A stretch of 64,000 nt of DNA from Triplophysa rosa. Its lineage: Eukaryota > Chordata > Actinopteri > Cypriniformes > Nemacheilidae. Shown here one piece after another: positions 1 through 11,303 of this stretch. The position numbers were made by a program, and so were the translations under genes. The DNA is taken from NCBI RefSeq assembly GCF_024868665.1, contig NC_079891.1, positions 34,134,080-34,198,079 on the forward strand. The letters are read 5' to 3'. The notes below the pieces were generated by a model that was given only the letters and a program-made list of their open reading frames with translations, had not been told where the DNA came from and made no database searches. The number at the start of each line of letters is the position of its first letter. Positions within the stretch are counted from its first letter, which is position 1.

Positions 1-186
1 TGTGAATTTTTTTATTCATTCAAGTCATATCTGAATGTCCTAGTTAAATTTCTATCAGATTATTCAAGTCAGCTGTATGCGTTTCTATGATGCTCCAAAA
101 AAGGGGGCATTCCTGACCAAATGTTTAGAATAGGGGTGTTTAACGTTATATGAAACCATATAAAAAATATTTAAGTTGATGTTTAC

Positions 187-557
187 CTTAGTCCACACTG
201 TTGCATTCGTCTATGTACCGTCCAGCGACTAACTCCATACAAGGCCGCGATGTCTTTAACTTTAAGACCATACATAAGATACCCCTCTATGGCCTCGTCG
301 GGGATCTCCACGGCCGGTCGTCCCACTCCCCTCGGCAGAGAAGAAGATAATCGCTCTTCCACCACCTTCAAGGGTTCAGCAGCGAAACGAGTGTCGAGGC
401 CAGTTAAGGCCGACAATTCTGCAAGACGCTCCAATATTGATTTAGTTCTGTCACCTACATACACGTAAAACTCTTCTGAAACACCACTATTTCTCTGTTC
501 ACGCTCCACTTCATCTGCCAGTGAATTCAACGATCTTAGCAGATCTCCAGCCGCCAT
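187..557 (-). CDS. Partial integrase-like gene, first coding exon with HTH domain
   Basis: The exon opens with ATG at 557 and reads about 124 codons leftwards to a good donor (AG|GTAAAC on the minus strand at 187/186). The rest of the gene lies beyond the left edge. Residues about 78-124 hold a basic GRP segment and a helix-turn-helix (VKDIAALYGVSRWTVHRRM). The preceding part is helical and hydrophilic. Known background: fish genomes hold many multi-exon genes in which a GRP..I..LL..G....IA..LGVS..T..RRM segment precedes an integrase core (rve) domain, derived from DNA transposons or retroelement integrases. Assignment to that group is inference from the HTH only, since the catalytic domain is not in the window. 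Sequence at 557-700 is richer in CpG than the surroundings and could be its promoter. A host HTH transcription factor is the alternative. Confidence 0.5.
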
Positions 558-1010
558 GTTTCGAACGATCTAAACGTAACACGCTTCCGCCAATCCCCGC
601 CTTGACGCAGTGATTGACTGAGGGTGGGCGTGGTCAGCTCGGAATGCATTTTCAAAGACGCACTGAATTTTGCTACAAACATCCCACCGCGTCATGATGA
701 AAATGCAATCGTAAGTGTCCTAACTGTTAGTCTAAATGCATTTAGGGACAAATAACATTTAAATGATCATTTTGCTACTATTTTTGCTTGAACATGTTAC
801 ACATATCAAATCAATTTGGGTTATACATTTTCATTTCAATTTCGCTACTTATAAAGCGTTAAAAAGTATGCACTTTACATATTAAGACTGCTGTTGGAAA
901 TGGCAAATGTAAATAATATAATTTCATTTTCATTTTCATTCTGCACCAAACTTTGCACATGTGAGTAATGGAAAATGTTAATTTAAATACAGAAATACAT
1001 TGCCATTTTG

Positions 1011-1075
1011 AATATTGCATTTCCATTTTGCATATTGCATTTCCATTTTGCATATTACATTGCAAATTGAATTTT
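1011..1075. repeat. 20-bp tandem repeat, about three units
   Basis: The unit CATTTTGCATATTGCATTTC occurs about three times in direct succession, with the last copy degenerate. It sits in a longer stretch rich in CATTTT/GCAT words (about 920-1080). Confidence 0.6.
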
Positions 1076-1257
1076 GCAACACATATGCTTCCATATAAAA
1101 CGACTCTCAATTCATTCAAATAAATCATGTAAAACTACATAAAGTACAATTATTAACTGACTTGTATAACAAATGTGAGAAAGATACATTAATGCATGCA
1201 TTTTAAAGTTAGACTCTGAATTTTAATGTCAATTCCACTATTGTATACATTACACCG

Positions 1258-1397
1258 TATTTAATTCAGTTACATCAGAAGTAACTGTAATTTAATTACA
1301 GAACAAATAAGAGTAATCCCTTACTTTACTTTTTTAAGGGGAAAGTAATTAAATTACAGTAACTAATTACTTAGTAACTAGTTACCCAACACTGGTA
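1258..1397. repeat. AT-rich element end with TAACTAGTTAC palindromes
   Basis: The stretch is built from GTAACT/AGTTAC and TAATTTAATTA words and ends CTAGTTACCCAACACTGG. Fish DNA elements, hAT-like ones among them, often start CAGTGTTGGGTAACTAGTTAC, so this is probably the degenerate terminus of such an element. Family assignment is tentative. Confidence 0.4.
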
Positions 1398-2359
1398 ATG
1401 AAAGTATACACATGGTCAATTGATATTTTTCAATTATAAGTACTACCAGATTGAAATACAAACTGTCTTTCATAAAGGAGCATAATGCATTTGGGTTTGA
1501 AATTACATAAAGGTAAGAGGTTTCCATTTTTGAGTGAACTGTCCCTTTAACTTTTTTGTGTAGCTAAAGAAGTTGCAGACACTTAGGTTTTTATTAAAGG
1601 TCAACTTAAAATAATTTAGAAACAGAATTAAAGAACGAGAATTTGTTTAAAAGTGATGCATTTGAATTATTTGCAAATCATATAGTTGTTTTAACAGGCT
1701 AACCACAACCTATAAACACACCCGTGTCAAAGCCACGCAGTTTAGCATGAACTAGTGAAGGTCTGGTGATGTTTTCGTCGCGTCAAACTGACATTAAACA
1801 CGTAAATTATATGTTTTCGGCGTTTTGTAGTTTGGATTACTGGATATTACAATCGGTCGTTTACTCGGGTTTGTTGTTTAAATGTTGACGCGCGTCAAGC
1901 ACGCTCAAAACGAGAGTGTAAACTCCCGGGCGCTCTGAAAAGAGAAAGCGACGCAGTCAGCGTTTTGTACGCATTTTTTAGACGCGACATGCGAATGGCC
2001 GCTAACATTTCTATAAAACATTTAACAGTTAGCTACTAACATCGCGCTCTTTCACAGTAGAAACTGAACTCGAGCTTGACTTTTGTAAACAGCACCTCAC
2101 GCCTTCTTTCATTTGATTGGACAGTAATCCTCGCCTTTCTTCATTTGATTGGCCAACTCAATCAGATTGACACTTAAGAGCGCTGTTAAACAGCTGAGGT
2201 AGATCAGATCTGAGATCAGTTATCTAGGCGTTTTCTACTAAATTGGCATTTTTTTCACGACAAAACTACCGAGGTCTGGACCTCGGGCACCTCAATGGTG
2301 GGGTACGGCCATGCTTGCAGGTACATCGAGTACCTCAGACTGAGTTGACGAATTTTTGT

Positions 2360-3060
2360 AGGCTAAGTTAACCCGGAAGCTATTGGTTCCCTTGACCGAA
2401 GCCTATGCATTTTCCCATAGACTTTGGAAGATCGCAAAAAAATAAACTCTGTTATTAACAAAGGTCTGATGTTTAACACGTTTTGTTCATCAAGATAATC
2501 TTTACAAATTAACACCACATTTGTTACTTTTAAGCCGAAATACAATCGGCAGAAGTAAAAAGCTAACACGATGCTATAAACAGACTACACCTAAGGTCGC
2601 TCGAAATCAACGTCACCACTACCAAGCCTCCGATCAACTCTTTCAAACTTTATTAAAAATGTGTAGGTAATTACTTCATGAATGAATCCGCATCTAGGTT
2701 TTAAGAGATTTGTGCCCATGTTGCATTATTTGTGAGCTTTATATGCGCGATGAGATGACGTCGAACGTCCCCGCCAAAGGAGGTAGTCGCTTTTAGCAAC
2801 TTGTTAGCAACCGCCGTTTTTAAGACACAATAAGGCTTTAAAAAATCACAAGCGGGTTAAAATTGGTGTGTTTTATGTCACAAAATAAAACGTGAAAATA
2901 TTTAGAGGTTTTGTTTGCCACAGACCCTATTTACCAAAATCCCATTCAAAAAACCCATAGACTTTAGAGCTGGGACAGGAAGTGCTATAATGCTAACTCG
3001 CTTCCGGGTTTTGCGTACAAAAATACGTCATCTCTGAGCCTCTCCATGCCGTTCTGTCCC
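2360..3060. repeat. Probable DNA-element remnant
   Basis: Near the left end lie AACCCGGAAGC and CCCATAGACTTTGGAAG. Near the right end lie CCCATAGACTTTAGAGC and GCTTCCGGGTTTT. The AACCCGGAAGC/GCTTCCGGGTT pair is inverted, as expected for element ends, but the CCCATAGACTTT pair is direct, so the structure is not a simple palindrome. No intact ORF. Confidence 0.3.
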
Positions 3061-4347
3061 GCCCACTGTTTGGATCAATTTCCTTCGTTGGGCCAAATTC
3101 AAGGTTTCTGAAATTAATAAACAAATCAATGATTGAGTCACAAACATCAGTATTGTATCACAGCAAATATATATTCACACCAGGCTGAATGTAATAATAT
3201 AGAGATACTGTATGTAAACTGATGAACTATGAACATCACGTTTCAAATGAGAAGTTTAAAGAGGACATATGGATGTAATTGATACTTTTATTCTACATCA
3301 TTAGCACAGTGGTTTCGAAATACACCCTTCAGTCATGACTATTAAAAACAACAACACATGTAAGTCTTTTTAAGTAATGCTAAATCAGTTCAATCGAAAC
3401 CACTATTATTTAACCCCATTATAAATTCCAGAGGTTCGTCCATGGTTAAAAAAAACGTTCAGGCATTTACACACTGCACATAAAGCTGTTAAACACGTAC
3501 ACATGCTTTTCATTAAGTTGCATTAGTACTATGAAGTAAACTGCTTTTTTTTTCAAAAAGAGAAAACACAATTGCCCAGTGAGTCCATTTTATTGCAAAC
3601 AAAATCACTTTTGGCCATAATTCTGATTTCCACAATAACAGAAATGTCCCATGAGGATGTATAAAGGCAAGCATCCCATGTGACTGCAGTCTTCATCTCG
3701 TGTGTATGAGTATCAATTTATTTGCTGATGTTTAGGTTTAATCTAGTCATTTGTGGGTGAGTCAGATGACAAACTCCCAAAACCACTTGAATGACTCATA
3801 ATGACACCCATCACAGCAAAAGTGCAAGTCATTCACCATCAAGGAATGATTGCTTATCCCTTTTTAAAAATATAGCCGGCATAACTTACACATGCAAAAA
3901 AATACATACATGCTGTTTAATTATTTATCGTCACCTTATTACCCCTCACACCCTTAAGCACCACACATCTCTGGTCAAGAAAAGCTAAACAAAAGCTTTC
4001 TTACATGACTCAAGTTTCAGACATGTTCAAGTCTAGACTGAAGACTCCCCTGATCCCAACCCAAAACACGATCAAGTAATTAAATATTGATTTCTGCATT
4101 CGTTGCAAAACAGTGAGATGTGATAAATGAACAGCATGCACACAGTGATTGAGATATAATGATGATTCATATCTGAGGTCCAGTAAATCAGGCTTTGCAT
4201 TGTATTAAAGGCGTGTAAAATGGTTGCCCACAGCAAATATATGGATTTTTTTTACATAATACACCGGCATTACAGCAACACAAATTGTGAGCTACAGTAG
4301 AAGTCATCAAACGTGCAGTAACTTACACAAAACAGACATGAGACAGG

Positions 4348-4555
4348 CGGTTTCCCAGACAGGACTTAAGTCAAGTCCCAGACTAACTTAAATGTTAGAA
4401 GTGTCTTGATCAAAAACAACTTATCTTAAAATATATCAGTGCCATTGTTTTGTCTCAAGATGCACACAGTAGTTTTTTTGTAAAGTATGTTTTTTAATTG
4501 ACTTAAATATCCTAGGGCTACTCGTGGCTTACGCTCATCCTTGTCTGGTAAACCG
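4348..4555. mobile_element. MITE with CGGTTTCCCAGACAGG inverted ends
   Basis: It starts CGGTTTCCCAGACAGGACTT and ends CCTTGTCTGGTAAACCG, an imperfect terminal inverted repeat over a 208-bp AT-rich body without coding capacity. Size, inverted ends and AT-rich interior fit a non-autonomous DNA transposon of a type common in cyprinid genomes. A 155-codon ORF across it on the minus strand is fortuitous. Confidence 0.65.
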
Positions 4556-6028
4556 TCCCCATAATGCAAAACAGCTGTAAAGCCATAGGAATACATTCCT
4601 CTTGTGCTTTCAAATCGGGTAAATCTATAAAACCGCCCTGCTGTGATTCTTACAGTGATTGATGAATATAATAATGTAAAGCTCATAAAAATTGCAGTGT
4701 TAACCTCATAATTACTACACAAATCCAAACCAGAGAGCAAAAATATTGTCCAAATCTTTTTGGAAGTTGGTGTGTGTGCGTGCGTGCGTGAGAGTGTATT
4801 GTCCAGTGTAGGGAGGGCTGGGGATGTGGGGGGTATTTGGTGGAAATTGCTGACATTAAACTCTGTTCCAGGTTCCAGAAAGGCCCAGAGCAAAAGAGAG
4901 ACATAAGGCAGCTCTTTGTTTCATCACCATGTTTGTGTGTTTATCTGTGATTATTATTGATGTTATTAACACATAAACCCACATGCAACACATAAACATA
5001 CATAAACCTATATAAGTCATTCTTGTCATAAACAATTTCTTGTTCTTTTTTAAAGTATTAAAAGGTATAGCAGACTTTCGAAAATGATCTGTTGAAGATC
5101 TTAAACATTAATTCATTATAATTAGATTTTTTATGCAATGGCATATAAAATGAACAGAATATGGTCACCATTGCTCAGTGAGGGAGGATTGCCATGTTGA
5201 GGGTCCCAATTTAAAGTTTGATATTTTCACCATATTTTACTTTTTTTTAATTCATCATAATGATAGTGATACTATACATTTGTCAAACTGGAGTGACAAA
5301 CCAACTAATACCAGGAAACATTTCAGAATTAATATAAATTAAGTCACTTCCTGGAGGATGAAGTCATTAAAGACATTTTGTTAGCTACTTTTGTAGAGCC
5401 TGGGAAAAACTATTAATAGATTCTGAATTGAAAAATTATTTTTATTTACATTTAAATAATTGAACATTTTAAGAAACGCTCTTTCATTAAAAAAATGTAA
5501 TATTTAAAAAATACCCAGGACATGGCAACCTCTGTTTAAACCAGTAAGAGTAGTGAAATTACTTCCTTATGATAAGAAAAAATACAATGTAGTGCACAAG
5601 AATGACTCATATTCCCCCTAACAAGTTTTAGGTTTATGTTTATGATTTGTTTACAAAATCATTATACAGATTTGTTTGATTTGTTAGGTTTATGTTTATG
5701 ATCTGAAAACACCCTGCTGCAAATCTCTGGGCCAATTGTTATAGCAAGGCAGTAAAATGGGGAAAGGGGCCCAACATCTGTGCATTAAGGTTTGCTTAAG
5801 CCTGTGAGGGCAAAATGCCAAATACAGTAAAACATGTCCAAACCGACTTAGTAGGATATCAGGTGGCCCCACTAATAAAATACAGGTAAAAAATCATTTG
5901 TTTTACATCGGTTTAGAAATACCGGCCTGATATAAAACAATGGGAGACTATGAGGGAAACGAGAGAGTGTGTGTGTGTTGTTTGTGAGATGTGTGTAAGG
6001 GGCGTGATCACGTAGCAGGGGGCTCCTC

Positions 6029-6035
6029 TATAAAA
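6029..6035 (+). promoter_or_regulatory. TATA box of the lipocalin gene
   Basis: TATAAAA lies in a short GC-richer stretch 75 bp upstream of the chosen ATG (6104), which places transcription start near 6060. A strong TATA box suits a highly expressed, tissue-restricted secreted protein. A (GT)n run precedes it at about 5968-5978. Confidence 0.75.
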
Positions 6036-6103
6036 GACCGGGCTGTGGGACCCCGAACATGAGATCCCATCCCACTCGCTCCAGACTGAGCTCTGCAGTA
6101 GCC

Positions 6104-7804
6104 ATGGCAACCGCTCTGTTTGGATTGCTGGGAGTTTTGCTCTGCGCCCTTGCCGTTAGTATTGAAGTCACACCGCAGGCCGACTTCGACGTCCAGGGGG
6201 TAAGAATGCAAACACTTATGAAGCGAGAAATCAAGATTACAAATGAATGATTATCACCATTTTTAGTCTCCGGACAGACTTAATGCACATCGTTTAAATG
6301 TGCTGGGCCAAACACATTTTTACTACAAGGTCAAAGAGATATTTAGAGCTTAGGGGTGGGTCAAGCACTACTCAGATGATGTTTAATAAATGTCAAAAAT
6401 ATAGTTCAACATATGATGAACATCTTAAAATGACGTGTGTGCCTGGGGAAACAGGTGGCTGGGAAATGGTACCTGATTGGTTTTGCTACCAACGCAGAGT
6501 GGTTTGTCGCCCGTAAGGCAAACATGAAGACAGGCGTCGCCATGTTGACGCCAAACGATGATGGAGGCCTAGAGATGGCATATTCCAGTCTGAAGTAAGA
6601 TATCTATCCATACAAAGTTGTGTTGCATATTGAAAAAGCAAAGAGCTTACTCGATCCTTTGCTTTTCAGTCCTGATGGCACATGCTGGAGAATGACCCAT
6701 GTGGCTCAGAAGACGAATGTTCCGGGGCAATTCACCTTCTACAGTGACCGTGAGAGACAAACTCATGCATGCAGATCTGAAATAAAACATTAAGTCGTAC
6801 AGGACGTTCGGTAACATATGTTTGTTTGTTCCTTTAGGCCAGGAAACTGTAAATGCCATGCGTGTTGTGGATGTGAAGTATGATGAATACGCTGTGATCC
6901 ACACCATCAAGACCAAAGACGATTCCATAACTTTCCTGAACAAACTCTACGGTAAGAATTTAAGAATGATTTTTTATGATAGCATCAGACTGTATATGTA
7001 AGTGCTTTGTCTGTTGTCCCTTACAAAAAAAGTTTATTCAAGTGTGCTAAGAGATTAGTATAGGGCCTACTTCTTTTATACTTTAAATAAGTATACTTTC
7101 AGTACGCTTTTTATTTACTGAGAGTATATAGTATACGGCAAAGAGTATTTTCCTAAATTAAAAAACTCCTACAAGTTTTGAACTACTATATACTATCAGT
7201 ATAGCCGCTAGTTCATTTGCTGTATATAGTAGCAGTACAAACGAAAAAACGTAGTTGTCAATAAGTGTTGTTTGTAGCGAATGTTTAGGTATACTTCAAA
7301 TTATACTTTTATATTCCTGTTCTTGCTACATAAAGTAGTAGTACAATTATGGGAAAACGAATTGTTGCTGTATTACATCATAATTTACAATTCACACACT
7401 GTGTTGTTATGTTTTGTTTTACAAGAAGTAATTGTTATGTCATGTTACAGGCCGAACACCAGACTTGGGCCAGGACGTCCTGGACAGATTCACGGAGTTC
7501 TCTCTGGAACGAGGCATTCTGCCTGAGAACATTTCTGTCCTGCCTAAGAATGGTAAAATGAATCTGTGCTGAAACACAAAAACTACACTAATATTATCAG
7601 ACTATTATTTAAACTTAAAGAGAAAACTGACAGAAGACGGTTTACATGAATGCTATAGCGCCCCCTACAGAACATACACACTTTACATGTGCATACAGTA
7701 TAAAACCAACACTTGTCTGACACCATATGCTTATTTATATTGTAAGTAAATATTTCAATATCTCTGATCTGACTTATTCTTTTCTCTTAGACGAGTGCCC
7801 TTGA
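6104..7804 (+). CDS. ptgdsb: Lipocalin, prostaglandin D2 synthase b-like
   Basis: Six coding exons: 6104-6199, 6455-6594, 6670-6749, 6838-6951, 7451-7552, 7791-7804. All introns are GT-AG and give 181 aa, the usual lipocalin length. Residues 1-20 are a signal peptide (MATALFGLLGVLLCALAV). The lipocalin signature GKW follows at about residue 35 (VAGKWYLIGFATN), then the strand-rich barrel. The Cys in GTCWRM and the Cys four codons from the end (NDECP) match the conserved lipocalin disulphide. The match to teleost ptgdsb is strong along its length. Mammalian L-PGDS uses a catalytic Cys (human Cys65). The matching stretch here (ANMKTGVAMLTP) has none, so it is probably a secreted carrier of small hydrophobic ligands, not an isomerase. 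An in-frame upstream ATG at 6059 overlaps the likely start site. The ATG at 6104 has a good Kozak context and begins the signal peptide. Confidence 0.88.
7036..7300. repeat. TATACTT/AAGTATA-rich repeat in ptgdsb intron 4
   Basis: Many AAGTATACTT, AGTATAC and CAGTATA words in both orientations fill this part of the intron. The same word family fills 61160-61860 in an SLC6 intron, so the two are probably copies of one AT-rich palindromic repeat family. Confidence 0.45.
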
Positions 7805-7947
7805 ACTGTGGATTTGAAGATCCTATCTGATGCTCGAGTCTCGGAAGACTTTTTGTAGTGAAACATTTGAATTCTAACTTTTAAACTGAAAGCACTCTTT
7901 AACCCTCTAAAACATCTCTCTTCCTTCGATTTTTTTTAGTGTGGACA

Positions 7948-7953
7948 AATAAA
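7948..7953 (+). other. Poly(A) signal of ptgdsb
   Basis: AATAAA lies 144 bp after the stop codon at 7804. No competing signal precedes it in the 3'UTR. Confidence 0.7.
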
Positions 7954-10016
7954 AACTTTTGTGAACCTCAACTGTGTCGAGATTTTAAAACTGGAACACT
8001 GCAAAGAGACTCAGTAAAAATACAGCTTTTCAGTACAAATATCTATACATTTTTAACTAAAATAAAAAAATGACAAAGATATTAAGGTTGATGAAAAATA
8101 TATCAAAATTAATATGCATAAAATATAATTGCAAACAGGGTACGACAAAAAACATATTGTGTTTCCTTTGGATTAAGTGCATTTTTCCAAGACATTTTCA
8201 AGACATGAATACTAAAAAAAGGTTTTTGCAATGTACAAATCACAAGATTGTTATGCGAATGCAACTAATTTGGTTAATGGTTGTGAAATTAATTTGTCCT
8301 TAATACAAAATAGACATCACTCCTTTTAACCTTCTGGTAAAAAAGTGCTATATTTTGTTTTCAAAACTCATTTTAAGCATCAGCCTATCAAAACAAACAA
8401 AAACAGGCAAGTGTGTCAGAAGTTTCAATTATGAAATGATGAAACTGAGTGAAAATCATGAATTGACATATACAGAATGAGTACAAATAAAACAATCTCA
8501 CCTTGTCCCAGATCCATTCATAAAGTTTTAATAGATTTTCTCACTCATGTATTCACACCGAACAGAGAATGCAGGAAAATACTTTGCCTTTTATTTCCTT
8601 TTTATCTTTTTTTTTTAAAACAAATGTGAAGATACATCCATGACAACACAAAGTTCAGACTCCTGAATTGTTTACAGCGTCTCTCTCTCTCTCTTTACAG
8701 ATCTGTGTACAAAACAATAAGTTATAATCGCATAGAATCCTAGTTACATTTAACTATACAACAAATTTTAAACGGTGACCAAATAAATATCTGCGGTATA
8801 AAAATGATCACAGGGACAGAAGGATGGGGAAGGTTAATGACAAGTGCTTCGGTCCGACGCCGTTTCTGACCAATGGCATTGATTCGAGTAAGATAAGACA
8901 CTTGGCAATTGTGTCGTGATGGAAAGAGGCTGTTTGAGGTTATGTAATCGGTCAACTTCATCTAAAACCTCTGGCCAACCACGTGCAGAGCTGGAGATGA
9001 CATCATACATCACGGGCTATTGAAAGCGTTTTCGGATCCATGTTTGATTTAATGTTACACATAAACGATCTGTATGTGTGTACGTGGGACATTTTCAAAC
9101 ACGTCACTACTTGCTCGTTACAGCGAGCCAGACGTGTGCATGCTCTCGGCGAGGTCTGATGTTGACTTTTAAGACAGTTAGAGCGTTTAAGGAGGCTTTG
9201 TGGATTTGCTTTAACTGCATGCAAATACAGTCAAATAGTACCATCATAAGATAGTCATTACAGTCGCTCAAGGGTCACTGGTGAAGGGTTATTGGCAACG
9301 TCAAACATATCTGGTACAGAACTCAACTAAAACACAGTCATACCATTACATACACACGGATATGATCATTCATTTCATCTACATACTGCATATTGTGTAT
9401 ACTGATGAGTGATACGACCGGCCTGATACTGAAGTGTTCCATGAGGTTATGAATATTTTTGCTACAGGCAGTACCGCTGATGAATGTTACAGGGGTATAT
9501 AGTGCACGCTTACAGTTTGTTTGGGTGACACGTAAGGGTCATATTAACAAAATAAAACATTACAGATTTCAATGACAGATAATGAGCGTATTCATTTATA
9601 ACCAAATACCGTAAGCAACCATTCCTAATATTTTCCACGCCAATTCATTACGGCACTTTTTTAAACCAAAAATTCACAACTTTGTTTTTATCAAATCGGC
9701 AAAGGTGCTACTACAAACATTTCCTTTAGGTTATTTCAGAAGAACATTCCTTTCATGAAAGAACATTCATTCCTAAAACAAAGCAAAACGCTTTTTGTTT
9801 GCGTTCGTTTTCAAAATACTTTTGCAATGTTTTGATTTTGGAGTTAAATATGACCCAGACATCTTCGGTGCGATTCACAGTTTAATTCTATACATAAGTT
9901 CTGTGGTCCCACATCCATTCATTACGTGCAATAAATTGAACTTATAACATTAAAAAACACGAATCAAGATTCAAAGGTTTTACAAGCATTAAAACCATCT
10001 GTTTTTGTATAAGCCT

Positions 10017-10212
10017 TAAAGGAACAGTTCACAAAAAAAGAAGAAAATTCCGTCACCGAATCATTCCGTCTGTTTTAGAGATTTTAAAGCCTCTGGTTAT
10101 TGTAATGAAGCACGCTTGAAGAATTAAAAAAAACATTGCATTTAAAAAAGAAAAGAAATAATGTCACAAATAATGACACACGTTTTCATTTTTGAGTAAA
10201 CTATTCCTTTAA
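10017..10212. mobile_element. TTAAAGGRACAGTTCAC-type inverted-repeat element
   Basis: Ends TTAAAGGAACAGTTCAC and GAGTAAACTATTCCTTTAA are inverted copies around a non-coding interior. This is a diverged copy of the family that recurs in this window. Confidence 0.6.
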
Positions 10213-10738
10213 AACCCTTTGTAATTAATGATGAAACTGCATGTTTTCATCAGGGTCCCACCGCCTGCCAAAAATACAAGGTAAACACAAAGCTTACTGC
10301 AATTATTTGAAGGTTTGAAAGACCCCATTCTGACCAAACCGATGACGAAAAACAAGGCATTGCTTTTAGATCCTATGAAAAACAGCCTGATATCTGTCCA
10401 ACGCTAAAAATGTTGATGTTTCCACCATGTCCAAGTTCTGCAACCTTGCCCATAAATAAAATGTTATAAATCAGAGGAATATTTGGCTATTTGGATTTGG
10501 TGTCATAATGCCATTATTCGAATATAATGCCTATATTCGAAAAGCATTGTAGAGCGCTTATATATGACGTCAGGGTCAAATATTCCGATTTCAGATAACA
10601 CATGCTTGACAGTGGGTGCGTCTGTAAAATGCTTGAGGAATATAACACGATTCGTTGAGAGTTGATCTGTTAAGGTACAAAATCCAAATTGAGATGCATC
10701 AATAGAAATACATAAAACACGCACGACAATTAACCGAG

Positions 10739-11098
10739 TTAAAGAATATGTTCACTCAAAAGTCTTGTCATATTTACTCACCCTCATGTTGTTCCAAACC
10801 CATGTGTTGTTCTTCAGTGGAACATGAAACCAACACCATTTTAGCATGAATACAACATCCCTATTTTTTTTTTGACAAAAATAACAGCTTCAATACACCA
10901 CAAGCTATGAGTCTAGCAAATTTGTATGATACTTTTAAGGCGCTTTTTTGGCAAGCTTTAAAGTCCAAGTAAACTGTAATAGCCAAAACATCCTTTAAAA
11001 ATTCACTTCCTGTGTTCCAAAGAAGCAATGAGGGTTTGGAAGAAAACGAGAATAAGTGCCTTACGACGATCTCATTTTTGGGTGAACTATTCCTTTAA
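10739..11098. mobile_element. TTAAAGGRACAGTTCAC-type inverted-repeat element
   Basis: It starts TTAAAGAATATGTTCACTC, continues with the family-typical TTTACTCACCCTCATGTTGT and ends GGGTGAACTATTCCTTTAA. It is about 360 bp, non-coding, and lies 200 bp downstream of the zfx stop codon, probably inside its 3'UTR. Confidence 0.65.
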
Positions 11099-11303
11099 TG
11101 TGGGAGAGGGAAAAATGGCCATCAAGCAAAGTGAAAATGCATTCTCATACGGACACGACAACATACACACACACACTGCTATGCAACCGGTTGACGACAC
11201 GAGAGCTCACGATTTCAAATCACCAGCTGTTTAGTGTCTCCTACGGAAGTGAGCGGGACACGGAGGAAGATGAGGAAGAGGAGGGTGCAGCGGGCTTCCG
11301 GGC

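Larger units (their letters stand above)
558..6028. other. Intergenic, repeat-rich
   Basis: No coding exon with splice sites and a recognisable family was found here. It holds a short 20-bp tandem repeat (1011-1075), an AT-rich palindromic repeat (1258-1397), the right-hand end of a TTAAAGGGACAGTTCACC-type element (about 1519-1551), a probable element remnant (2360-3060) and a clear MITE (4348-4555). A duplicated CTTTCTTCATTTGATTGG stretch lies at about 2103-2155. The remainder is AT-rich and unremarkable. Confidence 0.6.
8460..11303 (-). other. Probable long 3'UTR of zfx
   Basis: No coding exon is visible between the ptgdsb poly(A) signal and the zfx stop codon. Several minus-strand AATAAA-like words lie near 8590 (TTTTATT on the plus strand), which would give zfx a 3'UTR of about 2.7 kb. 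Long 3'UTRs are known for vertebrate ZFX. Two inverted-repeat elements (10017-10212, 10739-11098) fall inside. The extent is inferred and needs transcript data. Confidence 0.35.

Noticed and set aside
4426..4893. 155-codon minus-strand ORF
   Set aside because: It overlaps the MITE at 4348-4555, has no recognisable domain and no splice sites that make a gene.
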